From a virus: 64,000 nt of DNA. Under the pieces are notes generated by a model, which ran no database searches, was not told the DNA's origin, and saw nothing but the letters and a program-made list of their open reading frames with translations. Below, piece after piece: positions 1-9,897 of the stretch. The DNA lies in the IMG/VR virus record IMGVR_UViG_3300036817_000261, positions 1 through 64,000 of that record; one strand, written 5' to 3'. Made by a program: the position numbers and the translations under genes. How positions within the stretch are numbered: the first letter of the stretch is position 1; the number at the start of each line of letters is the position of its first letter.

Positions 1-1
1 A

Positions 2-3000
2 GCTAACTCGACCCCAGCCCAAGGGGCGCAGATGTTAGCCAATGACTTTAGTAACACGCTTTCTAAAGTAAGCCTTAACCCGGTTGATTGGGCTAAAGGA
101 CTCAACGATTTTAAGAATCAGTTAGGCGGCGGGGCCAACACGGTTTTACAGGCTCTAGGCGTACAGAACACGCTCACTTACCGGGATGATCTTTCGAACC
201 AGCTCAAGCAGGGCACCATCACTTCTGATCAGTACAGCCAGGGAACGCAGCTCTTAGATCAGATCGATAACATGCGATCATCCCAGGTCTTACGGGGCGG
301 GATGGGCATGGGCGAGAACCCCCAAAAAGCGCAACAGATCCAGAACGAAAACTCTGAGATCTCCCGGCTCTTCTTTCAAGCCGATCCCTCGTTTGCTCGT
401 TCGGCGGCTTCTAAAGCGATGTTAGAGACGCTCACTGGGACAGAGCATTCTCTGCAATCAATCGCCGCGATCCCCCAGCAGATCAGCGATTTTGATCCGA
501 CTAAGTATTTCACCGGGCACTCCAAGATGACTAATTGGAGTCCTGATGATCTTAAGGACTGGATCAATACTGAGCGCACTTTTAACGTGCAGCGGCAGGA
601 ACACGCCGCAGGCCAAGTGGATCCCTGGACGCAGGCATTTGCTAGCTGGAGCAACAATTTTCTAAAACGTGCCGGATTAGCGCCCCAGTACGCGGAGACC
701 CTTTCACCGGAAGATTTAGCGGCAGAAGGCCGACCGGTTTCCCCTGAGAAAATAGGCCAAGTCTCGACCCTGGCCTCAACTCTGGAAGCCTCGGCCTTAG
801 GCCGGATTCTGCCCTTGGGCGAGATTGGCGGGGCTTTTAGTGACGTGGGCTTAAAAGCCGGTGGCCTTGCGGCACAAGCGGTGCCCCAGGCAGCTAGACT
901 CGGCAGTAAATTGCTCAGTTCAAGGATTGGACAGTTCGTCACTAATCCGATTCTGATGGCTTTGCATTACCCGGAGCTGGCTCACGGCGATATCGGGCCG
1001 CTAGCTTGGGACGGGGCCAAGGAGCTAGCAACCTATGGAGCCCTGCGGGTTCTGGATAAGTTCGGGCCGCTCACGGCAGACATGTTTGAGCGGGCGGCTG
1101 AAAATAACTACGCGGGTGGCGGATTCTTAGCTCAAGGCGTTTCGCGCGGGCTGCGGCTAGGGGCCGATGCGGTTACTAACTCTTTTCCTTACGCACTCCT
1201 AACTAGCGGCGGCGATCCAGGCCAATTCTGGAGTAACCTCACTTCGCTCTCCGCTTTGCATGGCGCACTGGGCGCGCCGGGGGCGGCAGCGGGCACCGCC
1301 GCCGGAGGCTTGGGGGATTGGATCTTTGCTCGGGACGGCAATGTCAAACAAGTGCCGCCTCGCGCTTATCACGTCGACCCCGGCTTAGATAGTGAGTCGA
1401 TTGCTAATATTAACAATCTGGATCCGCATCTTAAAAACATTGTTACCCGGACCCAGGACGCAGCCGGTGATCATACTGATGTTTATGTGGTTAGCCCGCA
1501 GACCATGCAGGATTATCAACAGCGCTTTGGCGCGACTGGCCAGCAAACCCCGCGCGGGCTCTGGGTGCCCCCGGAATACACTGGTACAGGCCGCAGTGCG
1601 TCCTTTGTTGATGTTAACCATGTAGGAGAGGCTTTGGCCCACGAAGCCATGGGGCATCCGCTGTACTGGTTGATGAACAATGACGCCCGAGATCAGGTAG
1701 AGCAGGCGGCGGTTAAAGAGAATGATCCTAACCAATTTGTCCGAGATAATTACGGCCAGAATCAGGACTACGATTCGTTGCCGGATAATCCCAGTAAGGC
1801 AAACCCTGATCAGCTGAACAAGGCTCTGATTCGGCGAGAGATGGCAGTCGAAGCCATCGGCCAATATTGGAACGGGGGCTCAATCGAGCAATTCTACAAG
1901 AATAAACCGGGACTGGCTCGGTCGCTACGCTATGGCACAGGCTCAATTCTGGAGCGGTTAGGCATTCCTACTAAGACCTGGGAAAGCGAAACCACGATGG
2001 GGATTAACCCGGCTTTCGCTCCGGCCACCTTGATTGATGGCTATTACCGGGACCTGCTTAATCACCGGATCGTGAGGCCTAATAGTAATACCACCGGCAG
2101 CTGGCCCCAACAGGGCGGAGGCGGCGGCGCGGGTGGCGCTGGAGTCCCGCCAACTGGCGGTGGCGGAGGAGCGGGTGGGGCAGGCGGATTAGAGACAGCC
2201 AAACCGGCGAACGTGCTAGGGGTGAGTGGTGGGCCCGATGAGTCCGTCATCAAGGGGTTAATGAAACAAGGGTTCAATCGCCAACAGGCTACCGACTTCG
2301 CGGCCAAAGGCACCGTAAGTCCGACTCAGGGACAGGGACGATTAACTGCGCCAACTCCAGGCCCGGTTTCACCAACCACCGGACCTAGTGTGCCGGATAT
2401 CGAGCAGCGGGCTTACCAGATTGCGCAGCAACGTGAAGCTCAAGGAACCCCCGGCGATCAGCTCAGCGACTGGCATCAGGCGGAAGCTGAACTAAAAGCT
2501 GCCCCTACTAATCAGCCAGAACCACCGGCCCCTGGCACTCCGATCCATGATAGTGAGGAATATCACGGTGCTGTGGAAGACTTGGCGCGCCAAGGAGTTC
2601 CTCAAGGGGAGGCCCGCGCGGCAGTAGAAGGTCGGCAACCCAAGAGCTTGCGCGAGACCGGCGAAGCTGGGATCCGATTGCCGGTAACGCCTCCAGGGGG
2701 TCCGCAAGGCCCTGCACCGGCTGGCGGTGGCGGCGCAGCGATGCCGCCTGGGGAACAAGAACAAAGACAAACACCTCCAGAAACGCCTTCGGCCTTCATG
2801 CCGGAGCCGCCCCCGGCTCCTGGCCTGCCTCAGCCCAAAGGCGGCGCACCTGCGCCGGTCGTTGAACATCCGGCTCGCGACCAGCGCCAGAATGAAACGC
2901 CTCCAAGTGAGGAGCACCCGGTTCAAGAACACACGCCTGCAAGCGGTCACAAGTTAGTCGGTGTCATTGGCAGCGAGTTTGGCGAGGTCGATAACCCAGA

Positions 3001-6000
3001 GAGAGGTGGTTACACTGAGCCTAATTGGAATGTGGGCAAATGGGGCGACCGCATCGACGGAGAGAATAACCATGGGGTGGCACTGCCTCCAAGTATCTTG
3101 CGGCACTTGGGCTACACGGGCCAAAAGAATTACGGCCAGGAGTTTAATAGCAAGTACGAGGTCAGGGTTCACAATCCGAAAACCGGCGCGACCTCGACGG
3201 CCAGTTTGAAGGATATTGGCCCTGGGGCATCGACAGGCGCTTCCATCGACATGTTATGGGGCACTCGCAAAGACCTTGGATTTGATACCAATTTCAAGGG
3301 CGGCGTCAATTTCGAGGTCGTTGATAAAAAGACCGGCCAGACCGTTTATGCGCCGACCGGCCATGAAGTCGCTGAAGGCGGCGGTGGGCATGGCGGCAGT
3401 GGTGCGCCTGCTGGTTTTATGGGGATGGCAGGCGTAGGAGGTGAGCCTGGAGCCTTTAGTGGCTGGGGCGCGAATCAGCCCCCGGCAGCGCTTGGCAGCA
3501 AGGGCGGCGACATTGAAGAAGCTGAACGCATCGGTGCGCCTTATGGCGGCGGCGGTGAGGGCGGCGGCGGCGGCGGCGGCGGCACCTTCCAGGCTCCGCC
3601 AGCGGCTCCAGGGCGCTTTAGCGAAGCAGCTCAGCCAATGAGCCAAGCTATGCAGATGGCTGAGTTTACCGGCACCTACGGGGGCGGCTACGGCCAGGGC
3701 GGTTACGGTGGCACTATCCCTGGAATCCAGCCCATGGAGGCACCAGGGATCTCCTTCATGCCTGGGCGGCGCAAGATGGGTGGGATTGAGCCGGAAGGCG
3801 AAGGAGGCGAGCCCGGTGAGCAATCGACTCTCGGCGAGCCCAATGTGAAGGGTTTCAGCGATCTGATTCCTCATCTAGGCCAGGGGATCGAAGGCATTAA
3901 ACGCGCCCAGAAAATGCATGCGCAGCTGCTTTCACCCGATGACACGCGGGTCAAGAAGCAGGCCGACAACATGTTTAAGGGCGAGCACTTCGTTCAGGGC
4001 GACCCGGTCCACACGGCAGCTTTAGCGAATACGCCGCTTCCCGAAAGAGTGGCTCTGGCAGCGGGCCAGACGGCGATTGCCAATAAGCAGCCCATGCACA
4101 TCAGTTATGCGAGTGCGCCGCCGGACGCCGCCAAAGAATCGCCGGTTACGCGGGCAAGCCGAGAAGTTAACTATGATGCCTCGAGCCCACAGGCGCGGCT
4201 TTTAGGTCAGACCAATGCCCGGTTAGCAGGCCACTCTTTTATTCCGACTGCGCTAGGAGTATCACTGCCGCGTAAGAAAGGTGCACCTAATAACGGCTAC
4301 ATCCAGGGGATCAGTACCAGTGTGGCTGCGCACAACCATCATCAGCTAAATCAGGCCTTAAGTGAGATGGGCGAAGAGTCGCCTTATCCGAAACTCAACA
4401 GCCCAAAATTCCGTAATGACTTAAGCGGCTACGTCCAGAATTTGTTAGCTGGGCACAAAGGGACCGGGGACGCTTACATGCCGGGCACCGAAGAATTCCC
4501 TTCTCAGCCCGATAAAAACTATGTGCCGGTGCGGCTTAAAAAGAAGGAAGCCGATTTCCTCAATGCCGTGATTAACAATCAGGGCGCGCGGCACTCCAAG
4601 GCCATACAGGAGCTGGCGCGCAAAGGGGGCACCTTACTGAATGAGGAAGGGGAGACTAATCCGATCCGGCACGCCATTGACGCAAGACAGGCAGGGCTGC
4701 GCGGCGGGGGACCTGAAGAGATCGGAGATAAAGGGATCAAGGCCGCTGCCCAAGACCGGTGGAGTAAAGGCGCGCTCGAGCCCACGATCCGCACCTTTAA
4801 TACTGGACTGATTCACGCTTTACACGAAAGCCCGGAACACATTCCTGAAGAGATCCGGCCAAAGGTGCCCGGTTATCAGGAACTGACTCAGACTCTGGGC
4901 CGGGAACTGGGAGGGCCCAAGGGCAGACCGGACATCGGACTTGCGGCTGGCTTTATGCCACCGGCACTCTCCAAAGAAGAGCACGCGGAACTAACTGGCA
5001 ACATCCGCAAACAGTGGTTAGCGGGCAAGATCCGCACGCCGGAATACATGGAGCGGATCGGCGAGGTGCCCCAGCCCGGAGAACAGATGTCTGGGTTTAT
5101 GCCCATGGCGGGCAAACGAGCAGTCGGCTTCGGCCAAGCCAGAAAAGAGGGCCGCACTTTCGAGACTCCGCTGCCCGGCGGCGGCCAGCGCTTCGAGATC
5201 GATGACCGGGACATGGCTTTTAAACCGCCATCACGACCGGCGATAGCAGCGGGTGCTCGTAACGCCTTAGAAGAGCGTTATAACGCCGACAAAAATGGGC
5301 CTGGGGTGATGCCTTTAAGTGATGCCGTCCGGCACCCGGACCTATTCGAAAACTATCCCTGGCTGCGGCACACCAAGATCTCCATGGATCCTACGCTGCC
5401 GCACTACGGCCACTACGAACAGCCCTGGCTGGATCGGGAAGGCAACATGCGGGGGGATCACTTGGTTTTAAAAAACCCGACCGACAAAGAGACTCTGGCG
5501 CACGAGCTTCAGCATGCGGTCCAGCACTACGAGAAGTTCGCCGGAAAAGGGACTAACTCCGATTATATCTACGACCGGATGTACGGCGATGATGGGATCT
5601 GGGATGAGCTGCACAAACAGTGGAGTGCAGCTTACCCGGAACGGCCCAACATGAGTCAGTCGGAGTACGACCGTAACCAAGAGGAACGTTACGGCTGGAC
5701 TAAGCGGCGCATGAAAGAGATGGCCCAGGCCATGTACGAGATGGATCCGGGCGAGATTGAGGCGCGGGCAGCGGCTAGGCGGGCGCTCCGACTGACGCCG
5801 GAACAGCGCGAGGAAATGGAGGAGGAGACGGGAGCCAAGCTGCAACCAGAGACAACGCCTAAAGAAGATGTTTTAGAAGAGATGGGTCGCGCCGCCACTC
5901 ATGGCCGGATCGCCGGGACCATGTCGGGACGGCCTGGGGTGCCACAAAGCCCCGCCTATATGCCTGCCAAGCGACAGGAATTCAGGCCGACTAGCCCGGA

Positions 6001-7852
6001 GGATTTTATCGCTGCCCGCAACAAATCTAAACGGCCTCAGTTTCTCTCGCCCCTTGAGCCTGAAGACATCACGAATCACCAGCTTTACACTAATAAAGAA
6101 GGGACTGCTGGGGCCGCAGTAAGTCCCGAAGGGGATATTCAGAACGTGTTCAACAATGGAGGCGGCAAAGGCGCGGGCCAACGGGCCCTGGCGCATGCGA
6201 TTGGTAACGGTGGCCGCACCCTAGATGCCTATGATCCTTATTTGCCTTCGCTTTACCGGCAGTTCGGATTCAAGGAAACGGGCCGGATGAAGTTTAACCG
6301 CGACTACGCTCCGCCCAATTGGAATTTCGAAGAGGATGATGATCCAGATATTGCCTTTATGGCCCATCAAGGCTATCCTCCGGGCGGTGAACAAGCCGCA
6401 GTAGAACGAGCGAGCGGTCCACACGAAAACTGGTTACCGAATGAGCGCAGCACACAACAAGAGACCGACTGGGACCAAGCAAAGGAGCGCTCAAGAGGAG
6501 AAGTTTCTCGAGTCGCTGGAGAAGCACCTGGGCCGCAAGCTCTCGGAGCAAGAGAAGAATCTGGCGATCAAGCAGGCGGAGTCGGTGGGGGATCTGTAGA
6601 GCCTTCTTTCATGCCCGCCGCCAAGCGGGCGAGCGCCGGAGTCCGTAAACGCATTGGGGAGCGGCCATCCGATGAAGAGCAAGCCAAGATCTATGATCGG
6701 GTAGCTGGCCGCCTACAGAGAGAGGTCGATGGCTCTAAGGAGACCGTAGGCGCTATTCCTCTGCGGGCCGACCGGGGAAAGAAGGGCGAATTTAGAACCG
6801 ATTCCAAGGGCAATCCGCTCTACGAGAAAGAAAACTATGATCTGGCAAACGCTCCAATCCTGGGCAAAAAAGCTCTGGGATTTGATGAAAAAGGTTCTGT
6901 CAATAAAGCCCCAAAAGGGACAGTGGACAAGCTGGACAAGAACGATCTGCAGTACCTGAACCCCACCGACCGGCTCCGGGTGTCGCACCTCAACGAGTCG
7001 AGCGCGGTTAACACCTTCGCCGACAAACTGAGCAAGATGTACGAAAGCCTCAAGGATATCCCTGAGGTGATGCACGGCAAAGACTGGTACAACGAAACCG
7101 AGGGCCTGCTTAAAAAGCACTTCGGCGGGGACGCGGATCTCGTGGCTAACCTGCTCGCCGCTACCAGTGCCAATACCAACGTCAAGGTCAACTACAAGCT
7201 AGGGATGCAGGCTTATCACCAGCATTTGAGAGGCGATTTTGACCGGCATGCCGATCTCTACAACAAAGCCTACGACATGAAGCAGAAGGGCCAGCTCGCC
7301 CAGCATGTGCTGGACAACAAGCTCAACGGTCAAGATCAATTACCTAAGACCGAGGCCGAGGCCATGGCCCATTACATCAAGCACCATGATATTTTGCCCA
7401 GACAGGAGCACGGCCCGCTTTTTGGGATGAACTCGTTACCGGTCTTAAAGGTCCTGGCGCACACTTGGCACGAGGAAGTAGGAGGGCCCAAGACTCCCAA
7501 CTATGCCGGGAACCTTTCCGGTAAATCTTTGCAGGCGACCATTGATATGTGGGCTGCGCGCACCATGCGCAGGTTGGGTTATGAAGGCCAGACTAAGAAG
7601 CCCTGGCGGATCCAACCGGCGGCAGAGACCGGCGTCACTAACCCGGATTTTGGTTTGAGCCAGCTCGCCTTCCGCAAAGCTGCTGCGCAACACGGCCTTG
7701 AACCTCGACAGCTGCAGGCGATCCTTTGGTTTGCTGAACAAAAACATTGGCAGAAGCACGGCTGGGAGGAGGAGATTGATCCAGCCGAACGCGATTACCG
7801 GCCAGCCCTCAAAGAGTACCAGCAGCCCGAATGGGCTAAGAAGGCAGCTTGA
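2..7852 (+). CDS. giant multidomain phage polyvalent / internal virion protein (5' end probably outside the window)
   Basis: About 2600 residues. The first ATG is at 32, but the frame is open back to base 2, so the true start may lie upstream. Numbering here is from ATG 32. A zincin-like HEAMGH lies near residue 537. Pro/Gly-rich linkers follow. An RlpA-like double-psi beta-barrel segment spans about 975-1105 (KDIGPG, then a later IDML). A second zinc-protease motif, HELQH, is near 1824, with a following GEIEARAAARR as in phage zincin domains. A GNAT-like segment lies near 2040-2100 (LYRQFGFKETG), and a helical C-terminal domain covers about 2300-2606. This mosaic is typical of phage polyvalent proteins, which are often packaged and ejected with the DNA. 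That role is inference. A short FMP/YMP/FMG motif recurs eight times in or near linkers. Confidence 0.8.
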   Translation, partial: ANSTPAQGAQMLANDFSNTLSKVSLNPVDWAKGLNDFKNQLGGGANTVLQALGVQNTLTYRDDLSNQLKQGTITSDQYSQGTQLLDQIDNMRSSQVLRGGMGMGENPQKAQQIQNENSEISRLFFQADPSFARSAASKAMLETLTGTEHSLQSIAAIPQQISDFDPTKYFTGHSKMTNWSPDDLKDWINTERTFNVQRQEHAAGQVDPWTQAFASWSNNFLKRAGLAPQYAETLSPEDLAAEGRPVSPEKIGQVSTLASTLEASALGRILPLGEIGGAFSDVGLKAGGLAAQAVPQAARLGSKLLSSRIGQFVTNPILMALHYPELAHGDIGPLAWDGAKELATYGALRVLDKFGPLTADMFERAAENNYAGGGFLAQGVSRGLRLGADAVTNSFPYALLTSGGDPGQFWSNLTSLSALHGALGAPGAAAGTAAGGLGDWIFARDGNVKQVPPRAYHVDPGLDSESIANINNLDPHLKNIVTRTQDAAGDHTDVYVVSPQTMQDYQQRFGATGQQTPRGLWVPPEYTGTGRSASFVDVNHVGEALAHEAMGHPLYWLMNNDARDQVEQAAVKENDPNQFVRDNYGQNQDYDSLPDNPSKANPDQLNKALIRREMAVEAIGQYWNGGSIEQFYKNKPGLARSLRYGTGSILERLGIPTKTWESETTMGINPAFAPATLIDGYYRDLLNHRIVRPNSNTTGSWPQQGGGGGAGGAGVPPTGGGGGAGGAGGLETAKPANVLGVSGGPDESVIKGLMKQGFNRQQATDFAAKGTVSPTQGQGRLTAPTPGPVSPTTGPSVPDIEQRAYQIAQQREAQGTPGDQLSDWHQAEAELKAAPTNQPEPPAPGTPIHDSEEYHGAVEDLARQGVPQGEARAAVEGRQPKSLRETGEAGIRLPVTPPGGPQGPAPAGGGGAAMPPGEQEQRQTPPETPSAFMPEPPPAPGLPQPKGGAPAPVVEHPARDQRQNETPPSEEHPVQEHTPASGHKLVGVIGSEFGEVDNPERGGYTEPNWNVGKWGDRIDGENNHGVALPPSILRHLGYTGQKNYGQEFNSKYEVRVHNPKTGATSTASLKDIGPGASTGASIDMLWGTRKDLGFDTNFKGGVNFEVVDKKTGQTVYAPTGHEVAEGGGGHGGSGAPAGFMGMAGVGGEPGAFSGWGANQPPAALGSKGGDIEEAERIGAPYGGGGEGGGGGGGGTFQAPPAAPGRFSEAAQPMSQAMQMAEFTGTYGGGYGQGGYGGTIPGIQPMEAPGISFMPGRRKMGGIEPEGEGGEPGEQSTLGEPNVKGFSDLIPHLGQGIEGIKRAQKMHAQLLSPDDTRVKKQADNMFKGEHFVQGDPVHTAALANTPLPERVALAAGQTAIANKQPMHISYASAPPDAAKESPVTRASREVNYDASSPQARLLGQTNARLAGHSFIPTALGVSLPRKKGAPNNGYIQGISTSVAAHNHHQLNQALSEMGEESPYPKLNSPKFRNDLSGYVQNLLAGHKGTGDAYMPGTEEFPSQPDKNYVPVRLKKKEADFLNAVINNQGARHSKAIQELARKGGTLLNEEGETNPIRHAIDARQAGLRGGGPEEIGDKGIKAAAQDRWSKGALEPTIRTFNTGLIHALHESPEHIPEEIRPKVPGYQELTQTLGRELGGPKGRPDIGLAAGFMPPALSKEEHAELTGNIRKQWLAGKIRTPEYMERIGEVPQPGEQMSGFMPMAGKRAVGFGQARKEGRTFETPLPGGGQRFEIDDRDMAFKPPSRPAIAAGARNALEERYNADKNGPGVMPLSDAVRHPDLFENYPWLRHTKISMDPTLPHYGHYEQPWLDREGNMRGDHLVLKNPTDKETLAHELQHAVQHYEKFAGKGTNSDYIYDRMYGDDGIWDELHKQWSAAYPERPNMSQSEYDRNQEERYGWTKRRMKEMAQAMYEMDPGEIEARAAARRALRLTPEQREEMEEETGAKLQPETTPKEDVLEEMGRAATHGRIAGTMSGRPGVPQSPAYMPAKRQEFRPTSPEDFIAARNKSKRPQFLSPLEPEDITNHQLYTNKEGTAGAAVSPEGDIQNVFNNGGGKGAGQRALAHAIGNGGRTLDAYDPYLPSLYRQFGFKETGRMKFNRDYAPPNWNFEEDDDPDIAFMAHQGYPPGGEQAAVERASGPHENWLPNERSTQQETDWDQAKERSRGEVSRVAGEAPGPQALGAREESGDQAGGVGGGSVEPSFMPAAKRASAGVRKRIGERPSDEEQAKIYDRVAGRLQREVDGSKETVGAIPLRADRGKKGEFRTDSKGNPLYEKENYDLANAPILGKKALGFDEKGSVNKAPKGTVDKLDKNDLQYLNPTDRLRVSHLNESSAVNTFADKLSKMYESLKDIPEVMHGKDWYNETEGLLKKHFGGDADLVANLLAATSANTNVKVNYKLGMQAYHQHLRGDFDRHADLYNKAYDMKQKGQLAQHVLDNKLNGQDQLPKTEAEAMAHYIKHHDILPRQEHGPLFGMNSLPVLKVLAHTWHEEVGGPKTPNYAGNLSGKSLQATIDMWAARTMRRLGYEGQTKKPWRIQPAAETGVTNPDFGLSQLAFRKAAAQHGLEPRQLQAILWFAEQKHWQKHGWEEEIDPAERDYRPALKEYQQPEWAKKAA

Positions 7853-7883
7853 TTTTACACGCAAAAAAGGTTAATCTTCCTCT

Positions 7884-8366
7884 ATGGCTAAGCAAGAACC
7901 AGAGCAGCAACCCGGCATGGATGCGAGCCCTGAAGAGCAGGCTTCCATGGTGCACCTGGGCAAGATGATGGGCGACCCGCGCGACCAGTTTGACCGTGAC
8001 GTGGAAGGCCATCTGGCCAAGCTTTATCCGCACGAGGCAGGCTATGAGAAGATGCGCTCAGCCCAAGAAGGCGGCCAGGATCTGGGTCCCAGCGACATCG
8101 ATAAAGAGGAGGTGCAACAGCAACAGGGCCAAGCCAAGGCTCAAGCCGCGCAAGGGGCTCAGCAGGCTAGCCAAGCGCAGGCTCAGCAAACGCCCGTAAA
8201 CGCCCCACCAGCGCCCACGGGCCCAGCGGGTGTCAGTACACCCTATCCGGCTCAAAACGCGCCGCAGCCGCCTCCTAGCACGCAGGATACCGAGCCTAGC
8301 GTGCCCGGCATGCAGAGCCCGGCCTCTGAAGTTGGCCAATCACAACAGCCCCAAAATGGGGATTGA
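7884..8366 (+). CDS. Gln/Ala/Pro-rich hypothetical protein
   Basis: 160 residues, starting 31 bases after the giant gene on the same strand. The N-terminal 80 residues are charged and probably helical. From about residue 75 the protein is very rich in Gln, Ala and Pro and probably disordered. I see no enzyme motif. A strong terminator follows, so it is the last gene of the rightward unit. It may accompany the giant protein in the virion, but nothing in the sequence proves that. Function unknown. Confidence 0.75.
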   Translation: MAKQEPEQQPGMDASPEEQASMVHLGKMMGDPRDQFDRDVEGHLAKLYPHEAGYEKMRSAQEGGQDLGPSDIDKEEVQQQQGQAKAQAAQGAQQASQAQAQQTPVNAPPAPTGPAGVSTPYPAQNAPQPPPSTQDTEPSVPGMQSPASEVGQSQQPQNGD

Positions 8367-8430
8367 TTTCGCCACAAGCCGGTGACAGGCTTTCGGCTTA
8401 TAACGTGCGCTTTTTGCGTGCTTGCATTCA

Positions 8431-8475
8431 GGCCCGGTAGCGAAGATTGGGCTCTTCCTACCGGGTCCTTTTTTT
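8431..8475 (+). terminator. rho-independent terminator of the rightward unit
   Basis: The stem CCCGGTAG (8433-8440) pairs with CTACCGGG (8458-8465) and is followed by a run of seven T. It lies 65 bases after the stop of the Gln-rich gene. Confidence 0.85.
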
Positions 8476-8512
8476 AGCCGCACCAACATGCTATGCCCTA
8501 AGCATGTGCCCC

Positions 8513-8543
8513 AAAATAAAAAAGCCACCTAAGTTAAGGTGGC
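8513..8543 (-). terminator. rho-independent terminator of the leftward block
   Basis: Read leftward, the stem GCCACCT/AGGTGGC (8524-8530 with 8537-8543) runs into a T-rich tract. It faces the terminator at 8431-8475, marking a convergent boundary. Confidence 0.8.
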
Positions 8544-8644
8544 TAGAGGTGCGGCGTAAGTTTTGAGGCTTCAGGGCCCGTTCTTACCTTTCGGCAGATA
8601 TGCCCAGTGATCCAGAAGATCAACGCCGCATTAACGGAGTTTAT

Positions 8645-8968
8645 CTATTTCAACTTTTGGGCTCTGTCAAGCTCGCGTTCCAGTTCCGCAATCCGTTGCC
8701 GCGCCCGTCCCAGCTGCTCATCCTCCGCCGCCGCCGACTGCTCCGGCTCATGCTCGGCCCATTGTGCTTTAGTGGCCTCGATAAACTCGTACATCGCCCG
8801 CACCACATCCTCACGTTTCGCATTGGCCACGTAGTTCATCCGGCCGTCAGCTCCGAAGGGAAAACACAAGACCACAAAACCCCAGCCGACCGGCAGTTGC
8901 GCGTCCACCAGTTTGGATAGTGCCTGCATCTTCGCTCTGACTTCCAGATCTTCTTTTTCTAGTGCCAT
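8645..8968 (-). CDS. conserved phage protein of the PFGxxGRMNY type
   Basis: 107 residues. The centre carries WGFVVLCFPFGADGRMNY followed by a short helix with REDVV. This block is familiar from many phage and prophage proteins of unknown function (family recall, not searched). The C-terminal third is Glu/Arg-rich and predicted coiled coil. It is the last gene of the leftward block, before the terminator at 8543. Confidence 0.75.
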   Translation of the reverse strand: MALEKEDLEVRAKMQALSKLVDAQLPVGWGFVVLCFPFGADGRMNYVANAKREDVVRAMYEFIEATKAQWAEHEPEQSAAAEDEQLGRARQRIAELERELDRAQKLK

Positions 8969-8980
8969 AAAATGTATTTT

Positions 8981-9400
8981 CTAGCGGTTATCTCTGCGCC
9001 ATTGCCGGAGTGCGTGACCTACCCGGCGGCGGTCTTCCTCAGTTGCCTGCTTCATCCCAGTGGCCAGCCGGTCGCGTTTGGCTTCGGCTAACTGGGCTGG
9101 TTTTGTTTTCTGATGTTCGACCAGTCCCGGCGGCTTAGCCTGTTGAGAAGGGAGCCGGTTATAGCGCACCATGTTGCGGATGGCCGCCTTCCAGTCGCGG
9201 ATCTTTCTCCCGGTGAGCTTGAATCCGTTACTTAGCCAGTAATCGTAAATCGATTCGGCATCGCCTCTGGTAAAGCCGATCCGTAAAACTTCGCTAGTGA
9301 TTACATCCAGCGGCGGCATGCCTAGCGGACGATTAGAGTTTTCCAGCGAGGCCTCGACCTCGTTAATAAATTGCTGGCCGTTGTTAGTCGGCTTTTTCAT
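8981..9400 (-). CDS. DNA-binding-like protein, replisome-organiser C-terminal type
   Basis: 139 residues. The segment ESIYDYWLSNGFKLTGRKIR then DWKAAIRNM resembles the C-terminal helices of phage replication-initiation (DnaD/replisome organiser-like) proteins. The rest is basic and probably disordered. The start overlaps the stop of the preceding 48-residue gene as ATGA, so the two are translationally coupled. A replication role is inference. Confidence 0.7.
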   Translation of the reverse strand: MKKPTNNGQQFINEVEASLENSNRPLGMPPLDVITSEVLRIGFTRGDAESIYDYWLSNGFKLTGRKIRDWKAAIRNMVRYNRLPSQQAKPPGLVEHQKTKPAQLAEAKRDRLATGMKQATEEDRRRVGHALRQWRRDNR

Positions 9401-9543
9401 AGGATCTCGGCAAGACGCGCGCCAGAGTCGTTGTCCCGGCTGAGTTCCACTTCTTTAACTGCGGTTCCGTCGACAATCACCGGAACGTCGCCGTATTCGG
9501 CTAAGACTATTGTTAACTTGCAGATCAATTCGGATATTTTCAT
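9397..9543 (-). CDS. small conserved-type phage protein (48 aa)
   Basis: Starts MKISELICKLT and ends SGARLAEIL. It has the pattern of the common small phage proteins that begin with MKI(K)ELIEKL and continue with a short beta-rich part. The stop overlaps the next gene's ATG as ATGA (9397-9400), which supports it being real. No strong Shine-Dalgarno is visible. Function unknown. Confidence 0.7.
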   Translation of the reverse strand: MKISELICKLTIVLAEYGDVPVIVDGTAVKEVELSRDNDSGARLAEIL

Positions 9544-9897
9544 GGCTGGGTTCTTTGAAGCTACGTTTGTTAATACACTTCAGTAAACTATGAAATGGCT
9601 GCTCGTCGCTTCCCAGCTCCTCGCCTGCCAGCTACGCTGAGCGAAACGCTCAGCCTGAGCTGCCCATGGAACCCCTCCTACCTCCCCAAATAAAATGTAC
9701 CCTGGAGGATGAAGGATTCGATAGGGCAACTCAGCCAAAACGTCGGCCTCGAGTGCGGCTCGGTATGCAACCTGAAAGCTTCCCAAGCTGATTGCTATTT
9801 GGCAAAAAAAGACCGGCAAGTCAACCAAAGATTTTCAGGTTCCAAGTTGAGCTTGCCGGTAGATAAGGAGTTTAGGCCTTCCGACGACCTTTAAACC
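9544..9897. other. 354-base intergenic region with strong hairpins
   Basis: It lies between a leftward gene and a rightward one, so it should hold promoters for both directions. Two strong inverted repeats are visible: GCTGAGCG-AAA-CGCTCAGC at 9636-9654, and CCGGCAAG/CTTGCCGG at 9813-9859, which closes a larger structured loop. Open frames of 60-80 codons exist on both strands but have no convincing protein features, so I do not call them. Confidence 0.5.

Noticed and set aside
376-942. Long opposite-strand open frames inside the giant gene
   Set aside because: They follow codon positions of the real gene, carry no start signals or motifs, and many such frames lie along the gene.
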